A stretch of 64,000 nt of DNA from NCBI GenBank assembly GCA_033439265.1, contig JAVTVX010000031.1:7425501-7489500 (forward strand), read 5' to 3'. How positions within the stretch are numbered: position 1 is the first letter of the stretch; each line of letters starts with the position of its first letter. A model generated the notes under the pieces. The model had not been told where the DNA came from, searched no databases, and was given only the letters and a program-made list of their open reading frames with translations. The translations under genes and the position numbers were made by a program. The DNA is from Dillenia suffruticosa. Taxonomy: Eukaryota > Streptophyta > Magnoliopsida > Dilleniales > Dilleniaceae. Positions 12,121-25,645 of this stretch are shown in pieces.

Positions 12121-15100
12121 TTTTCTAACCCCCTAAAAATAAGTTTTGTTCACAAAACTAAAAGAAATCTAAACTGCGAACAAATAGGGGTGCTATCTCC
12201 TCATAGTCTCATTGGGCTCCTTGATCTCTTTCTCGACCTGATCGTTGCGCCATAGCACTCGGACAAGAGATACCTCCCTGTTCCGTAGCTACCAGATCTG
12301 CTGGTCAAGTATGGCCACCGGCTGAACAGGTAGACTCAAGTCCTCTTGTACCTGTACTGGCGGAGGCTCCAAAATATGCGAAGGATCTGGGACGTACTTC
12401 CTCAACATTGATACATAGAAGACATAATGGATTCGATATAATTCGTCTGGCAGCTCTAGTCTGTATGCCATGCTCCCAACCCTACTGAGGAAACGGAACG
12501 GGCCAATGTACCTGGGGCTCAACTTACCCTACTACCGATATCGAATGAGTCCCTTCAAGGGAGAAATCCTAAAAAATACCATATCACCTATCTCAAACTC
12601 TAAGGGTCGGCATCTCCGATCCGCATATGCCCTCTGTCTATCTTGGGCGGCTCTCAACCGCTCGTAGACTACCCTGACCTTTTCCTTAGTTTCCTTGACT
12701 AACTCAACATTGGTAAGGCGCCTTTCGCTTACCTCATCCCAGTACAATGGGATGCGACACTTTCTGCCGTAAAATGCCTTATAGGGTAGCATGCCGATGT
12801 TGGCATGATAACTATTATTATATGCAAACTCCACCAGCGGTAAATGCCTATCCCAATTATCCCGAAAATCCATAACACAAGCCCGAAACAAATCCTCGAG
12901 TATCTGATTGGTCCTCTCTAACTGACTATCTGTCTGTGGGTGATATGATGTGCTAAAACTGAGCCGTGTGCCCAAATCTTCCTACAGCTTGGGCTAAAAT
13001 CGAGAAGTGAATCTTGGATCTTTATCCGAGACTATGGACACAGGAACCCCATGCAGTCTGACTATTTTGTCAATATACAGACGTGTCAATGTCTCCAGTG
13101 GAGAGTCGCAACGCATCAGGATGAAATGGGCCCACTTGGTGAGTCGATCAACTACCACCCAAATGGAATCATATCTGGCCTGAGTCCGCGGCAATCCCAT
13201 AACAAAGTCCATAGTCACATATTCCCACTTCCATACGGGAATAGGAAGAGGCTGTAGTAAACCCGCTGGCCTCTGATGCTCAGCCTTCACCTGCTGATAG
13301 ACTAAACATCTAGCTACAAACTCCGCAATGTCCCTATTCATACATGGCCACCAATAGCTGTCCCGAATAGTTCGATACATCTTTGTACTACCCAGGTACA
13401 AGGCATAGGCCGAGAAGTGTGTCTCCTCTAATATGGACCTGCAGAGATCCTCACAGGCAGGTATAGCCACTCTATCTCGATAAGTTAGAAGTCCATCATT
13501 ATGAACTCTGAAATCATTTATATCACCTCTGCGGGCTCTCTCAGTAAGAGCCTGGAGCTCAGTATCAGTGCCCTGCAGCTCCCTAATACTGTCCAAAAGC
13601 GTCGGCCTGACCTCAAACCTGGCTAGCAGAGTGCCCCGATCATCACTAGTCAATCTGACTCCCAAATCCTAAAGTCCTATCAAACAAGTGAGATATGCCA
13701 TATTGTTCTCCTGAGACGATGAAGCTGATTTCCGGCTTAAGGCATCAGCAACCACATTGGCTTTTCCCAGATGATAATCAATGACAAGATCATAATTTTT
13801 GAGGAGTTCCAACCATCTCCTTTGTCTCAGGTTAAGTTCTCGTTGGGTGAATAAATATTTCAGACTTTTATGATCAGTATACACCCGGTAAGTCACCCCG
13901 TACAAGTAATGGCGCCGTATCTTCAATGCAAAGACTATGGTCGCAAGCTCCAGATCATGTGTCGGATAATTCACCTCATGTTTCTTCAACTGTCTAGAGA
14001 CGTAGGCAATCACCCGACCATTTTGCATCAAAGCACAACCCAACCTTTATCGGCTAGCATCACTGTACACTATGTACTCCCAACTGCTGGTGGGAAGTGC
14101 CAAAATCGGAGCTGTAGTCAACCATTATTTGAGCTCCTGAAAACTCGCCTCACAACGATTATCCAATACAAACTTGATACCTTTTCGTGTCAATATACAC
14201 AATGGAGCAGCTATCCGGGAAAACCCCTTAACAAATCTGTGGTAATACCTGGCCAGACCAAGAAAACTCCTGATCTCAGTCACTGTCTGTAGCTGCTCCC
14301 ATCTCGTAATGGCATCGACGTTCTACAGATCGATAAAAATTGCTTTCACAGAAATGACACGCCCCAAAAATCCAACCTGTCTTAGCTAAAATTCACATTT
14401 TGTGAATTTGGCATACAGCTACTCATCACAGAGGATCTGTAAAATGGTACAAAGATGCTCAACATGATCCTCATCACTTCGTGAATACACCAGTATATCG
14501 TCTATGAAGACTATGACAAACTGATCCAGACAGTCGTGAAACACTTTGTTCATCAAGTCTATGAATGCAACGGTGGCATTAGTCAGTCCAAACGGGATGA
14601 CTAGAAATTCATAGTGCCCGTATCAAGTACGGAAAGCTATCTTTGGCACATCTTGACTCCTAATCTGTAACTGATGATATCCCGATCGAAGATCAATCTT
14701 CTAAAAAACTCGGGCACCTTGCAATTGATCAAACAAATCATCTATGCGAGGCAGCGGATATCTATTCTTCACAGTCACCCGATTAAGCTGCCTGTAATCC
14801 ACACACAATCTCAGTGAGCCGTCCTTCTTCTTTACAAACAGCACTAGAGCACCCCAAGGTGACGTGTTAGGACGGATGAACCCCTTTTCTAGCAACTCCT
14901 ACAGCTGGACCTTGAGCTCCCTCAACTTAGTTGGCGCCATCTTGTATGGAGGCATAGAGATAGGGGTAGTCCCCGGAGCTAAATCGATATCAAAGACAAA
15001 ATCTCGAACCAGTGGTAAACCGGGTAACTTCTCAGGGAAAATATCAGGAAAGTCCTGTGCTACTAGAACATCCTCCAGTCTCAGTCCCTGAGCAGTGGTC

Positions 15101-16752
15101 TCTATGATATGAGCTAGATATGCCACACACCCGCGGCAAATCATGTGTTTGGCCTCCAAAACTGAAATGACACAACGGGGTAAAATTCGCCTCTCGCCCT
15201 AAAAAATCAACACCGGCTGATCGGGTCTTCGAAACTCCACCTGCTTCTTAAAGCAGTCAACTGAAGCCCGATGCATATGTAACCACTCCATCCCCAAGAT
15301 GGCATCAAAATCAGTTATGTCAAGAGGGATTAGATCTGCCTTCAGCACTGTAATCCCATCTTTGATCTCACATTCTCTATACACTGCGTCGCGTACAATC
15401 TGATCACCCAGAGGAGTGATGACCAATATCTACTCGTTGAAAGATGAGAGCGGCCTGTCAGAATGTTGGAAGAATTGATCGCTCACATACGAATAGTTAG
15501 ACCCCGTGTCAATAAGGATACGAGCATCTATTCTAAAGATAGATAGAGTACCTATCATTGAACAAAATACACATAGATTTAGAATAATTTCAAACTTGAT
15601 ATATATATATATATGTCAAAATAGTTGAGCCTTTAAGGCTTTTACAACTTCAGTGTACAAAGATGTCAGAGTAGTATCATGTTGACAAAAGGGTACACAA
15701 CATAAATACCTATACGATTATCATGATACAATACTGACATCCCCAAAAGAAGTAGAAATACGAATAGAGATCCTATTCTATAGGATCAGAAGGAGGAGTA
15801 CCCATGATGATGTCAGGGTTCGCCTAGGCGTCCTCTTACGTCATGGCATAAACCCGGGCCTGAGCCCTACGCTGCTATCGTGCCTGGGTCTGCACTGTGT
15901 TACTCTCGGTTGTCACCCTGTGAGTAGAAGATGCTGGCCGAGCAGGCTGCCCCTACTGTCCTATATGAGGAGTACAAGTACAGCTCTATGAACTCTATCC
16001 TCCGCGTCCTAACTCAGGGTAGGAACTCCTGATATGCCCCGGCTTCCCACAGTGGAAGCAAGTGATCGATACTGAACAAACTCCTATCGAATGAGACCTA
16101 TTACACCTACGGCAATAAGGATGCCGCTAAGCAATAACTGTGTAGGGTGAATTAGAGTGGGCTATCTAAACCCCTGGGAGTACTGTCCCCATCCCAGATT
16201 AGAAAATCCAGCTCCAAATCTGTCTCTGTGCGAACTGGATCCCCTGCCCCTCTTAGAGTTCTGCGCAAAATGAGACTTCTCTTTCTTTCTCTTCTGCTCT
16301 ATGCTCTCTCTCTGCCTACTCTCGACGCGGACCAAAGCCTCTGCTCGGTGAGCAGAGTCTATCACCTCAGCTAGTATAAACTGTGGAGTAACAGTCATAT
16401 ACCTCTTGATGCTGAGGCTAAGACCGTTCTCGAATTTGAGGCGCAAATACTGAGGTGTGGCCAGATCTGGTACGAATGCGGCAAGTATCCGCATATCTGC
16501 CTCATACTCTGAGACAGATCTGGCCCCTTATGTAAGCCATCCCAACTCTGACCTCATCCAGGTCTGCTGGTAAAGTGGGAAGAATCTGCGATCAAACTCC
16601 CGAAGGAAGTCGTCCCACCGCAGTGGCTTTGTCGCCTCATCAGTGAGGGCCTCCCACCATAAGAGGGCCTCTCTTTCTAATAATTGCTATGTCACTTTCA
16701 GGCAGAGCTTCTCTCCAATCCCCAGATCGGTCAAAATCCTGCAGGTACGATT

Positions 16753-19460
16753 TGTCACGCCCCGACCCACTCCCGAGCCAGGCACGCAACCAGCCAGCCA
16801 CGGCACCTAGATGCACGGGCACCACGTCCCGCACATCGAAGCACCGTAAGGCTGTCAACATTCACATAATCCAAGTTTCCAAATCACAGAGATCTCCAAG
16901 TGATAAAAATAATACATGTATGCCTCAATGTAAATTAAAATGAGTGAGAGTTAACCTTATACAGACCAGAAGAATTATAAACACAGTCATCCCAATTTAA
17001 ACAAATACAATGGTCATCTTAACTTCCTCAAGATGAAACATTAACCTCAATATATAGCGGAAGAGCGGGTAGTCATACCCCGGCCCAGTAGTTTTCAAAG
17101 AACATCTAATACAACAATGCACACAAATCTCTCAGTCCGAGTCTACCTATGTAGGAGGGAAATGTGAGGGGTGAGTACCGTAGAGAGAGGGGTTGGTACT
17201 CAGCAAGTCGGGGGGGATGACATGTTACAATTAATTTTTGGGTGAATTAGGAGTGTCAAAATTATGTCCCAATAAATCCATAGTATACAAAAAAAAAATA
17301 TTATGATATCTCAATAAATCATTCACAGCATACGTATCAAATCAAATATGCATCCAGTATGTATGTCCGTTATATCATGTAGAGTCGGCCGAAAATAGCC
17401 CGGCAAGGGCCAACCATGGCCAAGGACGGGCAACGTTGGGGGTTTTCATAGTGCAAGTAATAAAATAAACTTCTCTACCCCAACGTTGACCACAGACTAC
17501 TTCAGCTAGCCTGTATATATATATCGTACACATATCAAAGATCAAGCGTGTATGGAAACCCGTCGGTGCTAGACCTACCAAGGTCCTCCCCGGAGTGGTT
17601 CAACCGACGACTGTCCATACAATATGTATGACAATCTGGCGGATACCCCCTGCAGAGGTGTATCCGGGCACAACAGGTGCCTCTACCAAATGTCCTTCAT
17701 AGCTACGGAATGCCATAGGAATTATATCATCATCATCATAGTATCCACAGGGGCATCCAGCCTAAATCACATATCTCAAGCCAAATCATCAAGCCCTATC
17801 ATGTCAAAAGCATGTGCCAATATGCAATGGAAGTATAAAATCATGTGGATATATCAAAGTGTGTCACAATCATCAAGTATCAAAATCATAGATGCATATC
17901 GATATAAACAAGTTGGGACACTCGATATATCACAAAACATTTTCATAAATCCAGGAGAATAGGTCAATCATACCATTTTAAATCATGCTTTTGAAAGTTT
18001 TTTAAAACACGGTATCAATTAAAAGTAGATGTCAAGTCCCACTCACTGTTAGGGGAGGATAATGCACTCCCCAATATTTTCACAAAGCGTAAATCAAGTG
18101 TCCCCTCCGTTCAACTCAAATAACTCTTAGGAAGACAAACAGTCTGTAGATTTTTAACCTGCGTAGTCATGGAAAACAGACTATAACTTTGGCTATACCA
18201 ATCCAACTAAGATGATTCTTATCTCATTTTAAAGCTAAGGGACATCACTATAACTTTCATTTTGCACACTTCCTCAGATTCAAATCACTGAGTTCCCGGT
18301 AAGCCTCATTTTGTTACAGCCATATTTAATTTTCAGATTCTGTCCAGTTTTTGTACAGAAGCTATAACGTTCATCGTACTCACCAAAGTCTAATGAAATT
18401 TTAACATGTTATAGCTAAGATTAGATCTACAACTTTCGTGTTTTGAGTTTTATCTAAATATGTCTGGAAGGGGTTAAACAAAATTCATGAACAGGACAGA
18501 AACGTTTTAGTGAAACATATAGTTTCTGTCAACACAGTTTTAAGGAAAATTGTATAACTTTCAATTTCCTCATGCGAAATGGCTGAACTTTTTATATGTT
18601 ATAGACAAGGCATATATCTATAACTTTCATGTTTTGTGTTTCTTCAAACTAAGACTGGAGAGGGGTCGTTTTTACTCACTACTGTCAAGGTTCGAAACAG
18701 GACGCTTCTATATCGAGTTTCAGGAAAAGTGCCATAACTTTTGGCACAGGCATCAGCATTTTGTGATTCTTACCTCGTTGGAAAGATAAGACTTAGATCT
18801 ACAATTCATGTGACTATCACATTTTCAAATTCTGGCTCTAAGATGCATTAAAACAGAGATGAATCATGGACAGAAATAAAATTTAAAGTGAGACAGGATA
18901 AAATTTCTTACCTCACTTTCTTTGTCTTCCTCTCTTGCTTCTCTCCTTGTTCTCACGAATTTGGGAAGAATGAACAAGCATTCTAAGGCCTTCTTCTTTT
19001 ATTATTGTGTTAATAACTCACCACCCTAGGATCAAATCTCCAATTAATCTAAACCATAGGATCATTTTGACTATTGCATGTGTTTTGATTTTTGTTTTGT
19101 TTTTTTTTTTTTTGTGCATGTGTTCTCATTGGCCCACCTTGCCTTTCTCATCTCCATTTGGCCAACACTTGTCCTCCTCACTATAACACTTGTTCAATAC
19201 AAGAATACACTTGTCACATTTGATTTAAGTTTTGTTAATTGCTAACAAATCCTTTGACTTATAAAAATTCTAATTTGACCCCTAAAATTTTCATAATTAC
19301 ATACTAGGCCCAAAATCTTATATTAGACCTAATTTAATTTATTTAATATGAAATTAAGGTTTTGAATCTCTTTGAGTCAAAATTGATCCGATTTATATTT
19401 TACCGTCAGATATCATTTTTTTTTTGTGAAAATTCATGAACCTGTAGTAGTAGAAACATC

Positions 19461-19491
<31 letters not shown>

Positions 19492-19529
19492 GGAATTCAC
19501 TATAGAATACACCGAGGGTCGGTGTTACA
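16753..19529 (-). repeat. Solo LTR B (Gypsy, Tekay-related) inside gag of element A
   Basis: A 2777-bp LTR starting TGTCACGCCCCGAC and ending GGTGTTACA, flanked by the 5-bp duplication CGATT (16748-16752 and 19530-19534). Without it, the gag of element A reads on in register with the gag of element C. No internal region is present, so it is a solo LTR left by LTR-LTR recombination. It belongs to a different subfamily from A, C and D: it lacks their GC-rich core, and its middle is poorly alignable by eye. An AT dinucleotide run lies at 19461-19486. Confidence 0.88.
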
Positions 19530-20256
19530 CGATTGATCCAATGCTTGGCTGCCGCAGCATCACCAAGCCCCGTGAAATCAGTACACCCCAGTTGACGGGC
19601 CTCCTTAACCAACTTAGTCAACTCATGTACCCGTCTAAGAGTAGTCGACGTGGTCTCACTCAGCTCTGACAAGATAGAAGGACCGGCCACTGGAGGCGAA
19701 ACCGGTGCCGAAGGAACTGGCACTGCTACAGGTACAGGCGCCGCTGTAGGAGGTGGTGGGGGTGGAATCTGGACCCCATGCGAAACGTACCACTCGTACA
19801 CTGCCGAAAGGCGTCGAGTATGGGTACGGGAGTCTTAGCCTGAGTAGCTAGCTGAGTAGGTGCCGGTGGTGGCACGCGAGTCGAGGAACGATCCTTCAAC
19901 TCGTCTAATTCCTCTGGTTGGGCAAAACGAGTGCTCGTCGGGTCGTCATACTTCTACAAGAGAATGATCCTTATTAGGTATTGTTCAAAGAATAGGTATG
20001 ATTCAAGAAATTTGGATTTGTCACATCTTGACTACCCTCACAAAGAATGGAATAAAAAAAAAACATGTTAGGTTAGACACAACCATATCTAACCCCCTAA
20101 AATGGATGAACTCATGTACCTATGACCATGTACTGGGACTTCATGACTGTATGAAACTCTTATGCATTGAGTACTTTAAACACAAACACACTCGAGAATA
20201 TTTTCAAGACTCTCTTCCTACATAGCTCTCAACCTAGTCTCTGATACCAATTCAAC

Positions 20257-23200
20257 AGTCACGCCTTGGACCGGGATCATGAACAGCAGCCCATTATCCT
20301 GAATGCTGACTGTATTTTTACAGAAAATCGGGTAAAATCTTCCCATATTTCAAAGGTCTCTCAAGTACAATTAATCCTGTATAAATCACAATCATCCTGT
20401 AAAATAAACAAATGGTCATCCCGGCCTCTCCAAGATCAACCAATCCCACAGTCAACATCCAAAATAACGCAAAACTATAAAAATTTCCAGCAACCTAGCC
20501 ACAGACCTCTATTGTCATGCCCCCGTCGAAGGCATCGACAGCCACCAGTCGCCCCTCCTGTGATTTAGAGGTAGCACCGAGCGATATTAGAGTACACTTC
20601 TAAAACATAACGCATTCCCAAGTACATACACAATGAATAAAAATTGCTTCAATGCAAGTGTTATGCAATGACATAAGAGTTCCACAATTTAAATGTCCAT
20701 ATTATATAGTCATCCCAGAATTATACAATGGTCGTCTATAGACCTCAAAATACATTTACAACATCAATAAAATTTTAACTCATGAAATTGTAGCAAAAAA
20801 ATACAATGACTCCTCAAGTCCAGACAAGATCTCCCAATGATACTGAGCGTCTTAAAGCAACGCTCCTTGTCAAATACTATCTCTGAAACAAGAAGGGAAA
20901 TGAGGGGTGAGTACTCAAGGAAAGAATACTCAGTGAGTGAGTGGGTTAATGCAATCGTCCAATATGAAGTGTGAAACTGAAGTATCAAAGCATAAGTATA
21001 CAATTCATATTTCAAATCATCATGCTTTTCCTTTTTACAATATATCATTAGCACGCATTATCAATTAAATATGCATCCAAAGCACTGTCATTAAAATCAT
21101 AGAGTTGCCAGTCGAAAGTGTCCTGGCAGAGGTCTACCTCAACTTATGACAGGTACACCGGGGTGTTATATGCAAGTTTATTTAAAGTGCTCTCTACCTC
21201 GGCGTTGGCGATGGATCTCGTCCAAGTGCTAGACTTAGAGAGAGTATCCAAATCCTCCCCCTTTCCGTGTTCAACTTGGCTAGTACCGTGTCCTAATCAA
21301 ATCACGACAACTCATGGGATACCCCAGGCCTAGGCATATCCGGACGCCACCAAAGCACCTCTCACGGTGTCCTTTGTAGCTACGGAACAATACATACCAA
21401 GGCCCTCAAGGCCAAAATCAATATCGTATCAAGAATGTGCCGTGCGCAGATTCACAAACCAAATGCAATATATAGCATAAAATGGCACATTATACATTTC
21501 AACCACATTGATGCATAATTTCAATATTTCAACTCAATTTTTGGACACTCCAACGGTTCACAAAAAGTTAGTTCCAAAACCAATCAAAACATTTCAAGTG
21601 CACAACAAATCATGCTCATTTAACAAAATGTTATAAAACAGAGTTTACATATTAAACAAAGGCATTGAAATAAATCTCACTCACAGATTTGGAGAGGATA
21701 ACGCACTCCCCAATAAAACCACAACACGTAGAATCAAAGCTCCCTGCAATCAAATCACCAAACAAGTTGGAAGGAAACCGTCCACAGATTTCACACCTCT
21801 TACATACCAAAAGTCTGTATATACATAGGTTCAATTAAGGACATATTTTTCTGCTCAAACCAAAGCTAAAACAAGTCCGAATTTCCTACACATAAGACCA
21901 TTTATCTAGCTCACTCAAAATGCCTCAAAACATTCCATTTTCAAGATATCGAAGTCTATTTTCATAATATAGACGTATTTTAATTTCCTATATGCAGGAA
22001 AATTTATAATGAAAAGACAGCATCAATCCTTAAACTCAATTCCCAAATTCTGACTATCTTTAAGCATTCATCAAATCAAACTCTAAGAGAAGCTATTCGA
22101 ATCAAGTCCGTACGATTCTATCATCCAGAATAGCTCAATTTGTATAAAATCCTATATTTGACCTAATTAATTTCATATAATGTCAAACAATGCATTTCAA
22201 CTATTCTAATATTCATCCTGACATATGCAATACACTCTTACTCTAATTTACCCTAAATTCATCCAAATAAATCGAGTGAGTTAGAAATCCTCACGTAGGG
22301 TCCCTCGGGTTGCAGATCTAGCTTTCGTTCGCCCATCAGATTGGTCTAAAACCTGTAATATTTTCAAATTTGAATGATATTAGCAATTGACTCAAAATTT
22401 TAAACCCCAAACCCTAGAACCTTAACCAATCATAGTCGTTACCTGCAGCAAAGATGCAGGTAAGCTCTCGAAGGACAAAGTCGGTCATGGGCTTGTGGGC
22501 CATCGCTGGCTTGCGGGCTGGTGGGCTGGCGGGCTGGCCTGCTGGTAGGCTCGTGGGTTACTAGCAGGCTACTAAGCTAGCGGGCTTGCAGGCCGGTGCG
22601 CTCACGGGCTAGGGGCTCGCGCTCTCGGGCTGGGGCACTCGTGGGCTGGAGTGCGCACTCGCAAGAGACTATAGTCGCGCACTGATGCACACTCGCGCGA
22701 GGGAGGTCGCGCTGGGGGGCGTGCTCGCTTAGGGTAGCTCGTGTTGGGGCACGCTGGCCCTCGTGCAAGGGCACGCTTGTGCTCGTATAGGGAGGGTCGC
22801 GCAAGGGCGCTCGCGCAAGGGAGATCGCGCAATGCTCTCGCGCTATGGCTTTTGCGAGTAGTCGCGCGCTGGCGCGCTCATGGTGGTAGCGTGCGACAAA
22901 AGCGCACAACGGAGGTGATCGAGAGGGAGATCGCGAGAGAGATCGCGAACAACGAAGAGAGAGAGAGTGAATGAGAGAGAAACCGAGAGAAGGAAATAGA
23001 GAGAGAGCAATGGCGATGGCCGTTGGGTGGTGGCAGGTCGCGGTGGAGAGGTGCGAAACAGCCGCGGAGGAGGGCGGCGGCCGCGGGAGGTGAAGGGTCA
23101 AGGAGAGAGAAAGAGAAAGAGAGAGAGAGAGAGAGAGAGATTAGGGCTTTGGCTATAATCTGATTTGGGGAGAGGGGAGTGCCGCATTTCAGTCGAAACG

Positions 23201-23501
23201 CAGTACTTCCTTCTCTCTCTCTCTCTTCCCCCTTTTTTTTTAATAAATAATTAATTTAATTTAACGAAAGAATAATTATGTGTATATATATATGTATATA
23301 TATTTTTATACTCACTTACTCTACAATCGTAGGAATGACATTTAGAATATACAAAAAATAAATTTAGAAACCCCAAAATCAAAAATCAATTTAAATAAAT
23401 AAACTTTCTCTCTATATAAATAAATAGAGGAATATCTATTTATATATATATGTATTTCAAAAATAGTACAATATTATGGATACCGTAGTGTCAGTGTTAC
23501 A
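20257..23501 (-). repeat. Right (5') LTR of Gypsy element A
   Basis: Same layout as the left LTR, 3245 bp, ending GTGTTACA at 23501 next to the TGAGT duplication. The primer site is at 20239-20249, read on the minus strand as TGGTATCAGAG, seven bases from the LTR. The GC-rich core is at about 22440-23100. Confidence 0.88.
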
Positions 23502-24496
23502 TGAGTCAAAAACATACACATCAACCAGTCACTATGCTTGTCGACCTGGCTTAAAACACATAGACCAATTCACTTAGATATATTGACCAATTCAACCAAT
23601 GAATAGTAACACATCAACCTGATATTAGTATATATTGACCTATTGATATGAGTTCTAAAAAACATATTTCGACACATCAAAATCACTATCGACCTGCTAA
23701 GATACATCGGCCAATTAAATTACTCAGCTCTACCAATTTAATATTACACAGTAGCATGTCAATGTATATTATCAGATCTATCGACCTAATGAGTGTTTAC
23801 TCATTAAAACACACATCAACCCGTTATTATCTTGTCGACACAATATATGCACATTGACCAATTGAGCTACACACATCGACCAATTTATCATTTGAATAGG
23901 AACATGTCGATTTATTAAAATGACTTGTCCACCTACTTTTCACAAAGTCTGAAACATTACACATCGACGTAACTAAAAACTTGTCGACACATATGAACAC
24001 ATCGACCAATTAAAAATCATATGTCTACCAATTTTATTTGACACAATTCCTTGTTGACCTAAGTAAGTATCTTATTGACCTATTCGCATTGAAATACACT
24101 AGAAATGTTTCAAATTTAGGTTGATATCCTCATCAAGCTTGTCAACCTGCGTGTATCAGAAATCAGATCTAGGAAACAATTTTGAACGTATTTTTTTTAT
24201 TTCTGAAATGTTTCCTTTTCTATCAAAGCTAACGTTCAAATGTAGTACAAACAAGTTCTGATTGGCCTATTTAAAAGAGGCGCCAGTAAAAGGAATGAAG
24301 ACTCAGCGCAAACGAAGAAACAATTGCAAAAGCCTTAATGGTGGAAATAAAATGCCCAATGTTCGGATGCAACAACCACCACCAACACTCAACGGATCAA
24401 TTCATTGGTCTTGTGTGAGCTACATCTAAAAAAAAATTCTAACCAAAGGTTTAAGAAAACCTCTCAAAAATAAGAAATAATTAACTCTTTTAAACA
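23502..24496 (+). repeat. Sirevirus 3' LTR, second segment (tentative right end)
   Basis: After the second TGAGT duplication the TCGACC/TCAACC motif pattern resumes and runs to about 24180, so this is the other half of the LTR split at 8881. A TATA-like TATTTAAA stands at 24268-24275, followed by a leader-like stretch. The right end is not proven. TTTAAACA ending at 24496 is the best candidate and would make the whole LTR about 1.64 kb. Confidence 0.6.
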
Positions 24497-25645
24497 ATTT
24501 ACTTGAACTAAAATTCTACTACAGATAAATCCTCCACTCCAGATGCTTCTTCCTTCATTTGTAGGCCCAATTGATATTTTGAACTATTTAGTTTCAAAAA
24601 TGGCTTCTTAAACCCATTTTGATCCAATCTCCAATTTTAATCTCCTAAAAATAAAAAAGTCATAAAATCATCCATTAGAACACTAACCAATCCAAAATCA
24701 ATTCATAATATCAATAATAAATTTAACATTTAGCACATTATCAGCCTTCATTTCTTGTGTCTTTTTTAAAAGCCGCCAAGTTTTGAATTCAAATGGGGAG
24801 GGAGTTGAAAGCTAGTTTCTTCCAGAGAAAAAGCTTCTCCCTCCATTTCTCTCTCTTATTTTGCATTCAAACTTTTAGGTCAGGTCAAGCTCTCATAGAC
24901 AATTTGGTACCTATTTTATAACATCACTTACTCACACATGAGAGGCTACACCTATATTGAGCTCGATTAGTTTCATATACCATCAATTTCATATAAGAAA
25001 ATAAATCATGTGACTAGTGAGTATACGAAGAATTAATTGTTATGCACCAGTTAATGGCTCTTGAAAAGAAAAAATGACAAAAATATCTTTATAATCTAAT
25101 ATTAATGGCTCGAATTTAAACAAATGGCTCTAATTTAAACAAAATGACCGAGTATGCATAAATAAAAAATTATAATAATAAACTGAGTTTTAATTCTAAA
25201 TTTTAAGATCGATTGTTTAAGAGACCAATATAGAACACAGAAGTTTTCTATTTTGGTCTCTCATATCATTGATAAAAGTCGTATACTAATTGTCAATCTA
25301 CCACAATTCTTTTTTTCTATTTGGGTTTGAGACCAACATTGTTAAAAAATATAGGTGGAGTTACGCATAAATAAAAGATTAAGGTGGGAAAATATGAAGT
25401 AAACATAGACATTGCCACACAAATATCTTGTATGGCAAAATTGTTAACAAGCCTTAAATAGACTATATAAAATTTTATTTTGTCCTTAAATAAACTAAAT
25501 AAAATTATTCATCCTAAAATGATTACAGGATGCAATTTTTGTCATTTGCTTATGGTGCTGGAGATCGGCTTTGAACTCTTTTTAGTAAATGTTAAGTTCG
25601 TGCCATTTCGATTTATTTTTAAATTATTTTATGTGATACTAAAAT
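24497..25645. other. A+T-rich stretch without a recognised gene
   Basis: Between the Sirevirus LTR and Gypsy element C I see no open reading frame resembling a known family, no RNA gene and no clear repeat, apart from a short local duplication near 25085-25140 (AATGGCTC, AATTTAAACAAA). It ends with AAAAT (25641-25645), the target duplication of element C. Confidence 0.5.

Larger units (their letters stand above)
8882..23501 (-). mobile_element. Tekay-like Gypsy (chromovirus) element A, with a nested solo LTR
   Basis: A minus-strand Gypsy element flanked by the 5-bp duplication TGAGT (8877-8881, 23502-23506). LTRs are 8882-12120 and 20257-23501. Reading from right to left: primer site, gag (19960 to 15800, interrupted by solo LTR B), protease with a [10 protein letters not shown]-like site (about 15500), RT (about 15000-14300; [15 protein letters not shown]), RNase H (about 14040-13670), integrase (13665-12300; [14 protein letters not shown]) and a chromodomain-like tail near 12200. 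Domain order and the long LTRs fit the Del/Tekay branch of chromoviruses. It is broken, with ten or more breaks. The LTRs differ by roughly 5 percent in stretches compared by eye, suggesting an insertion around two million years ago under usual plant clock rates. Confidence 0.9.
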
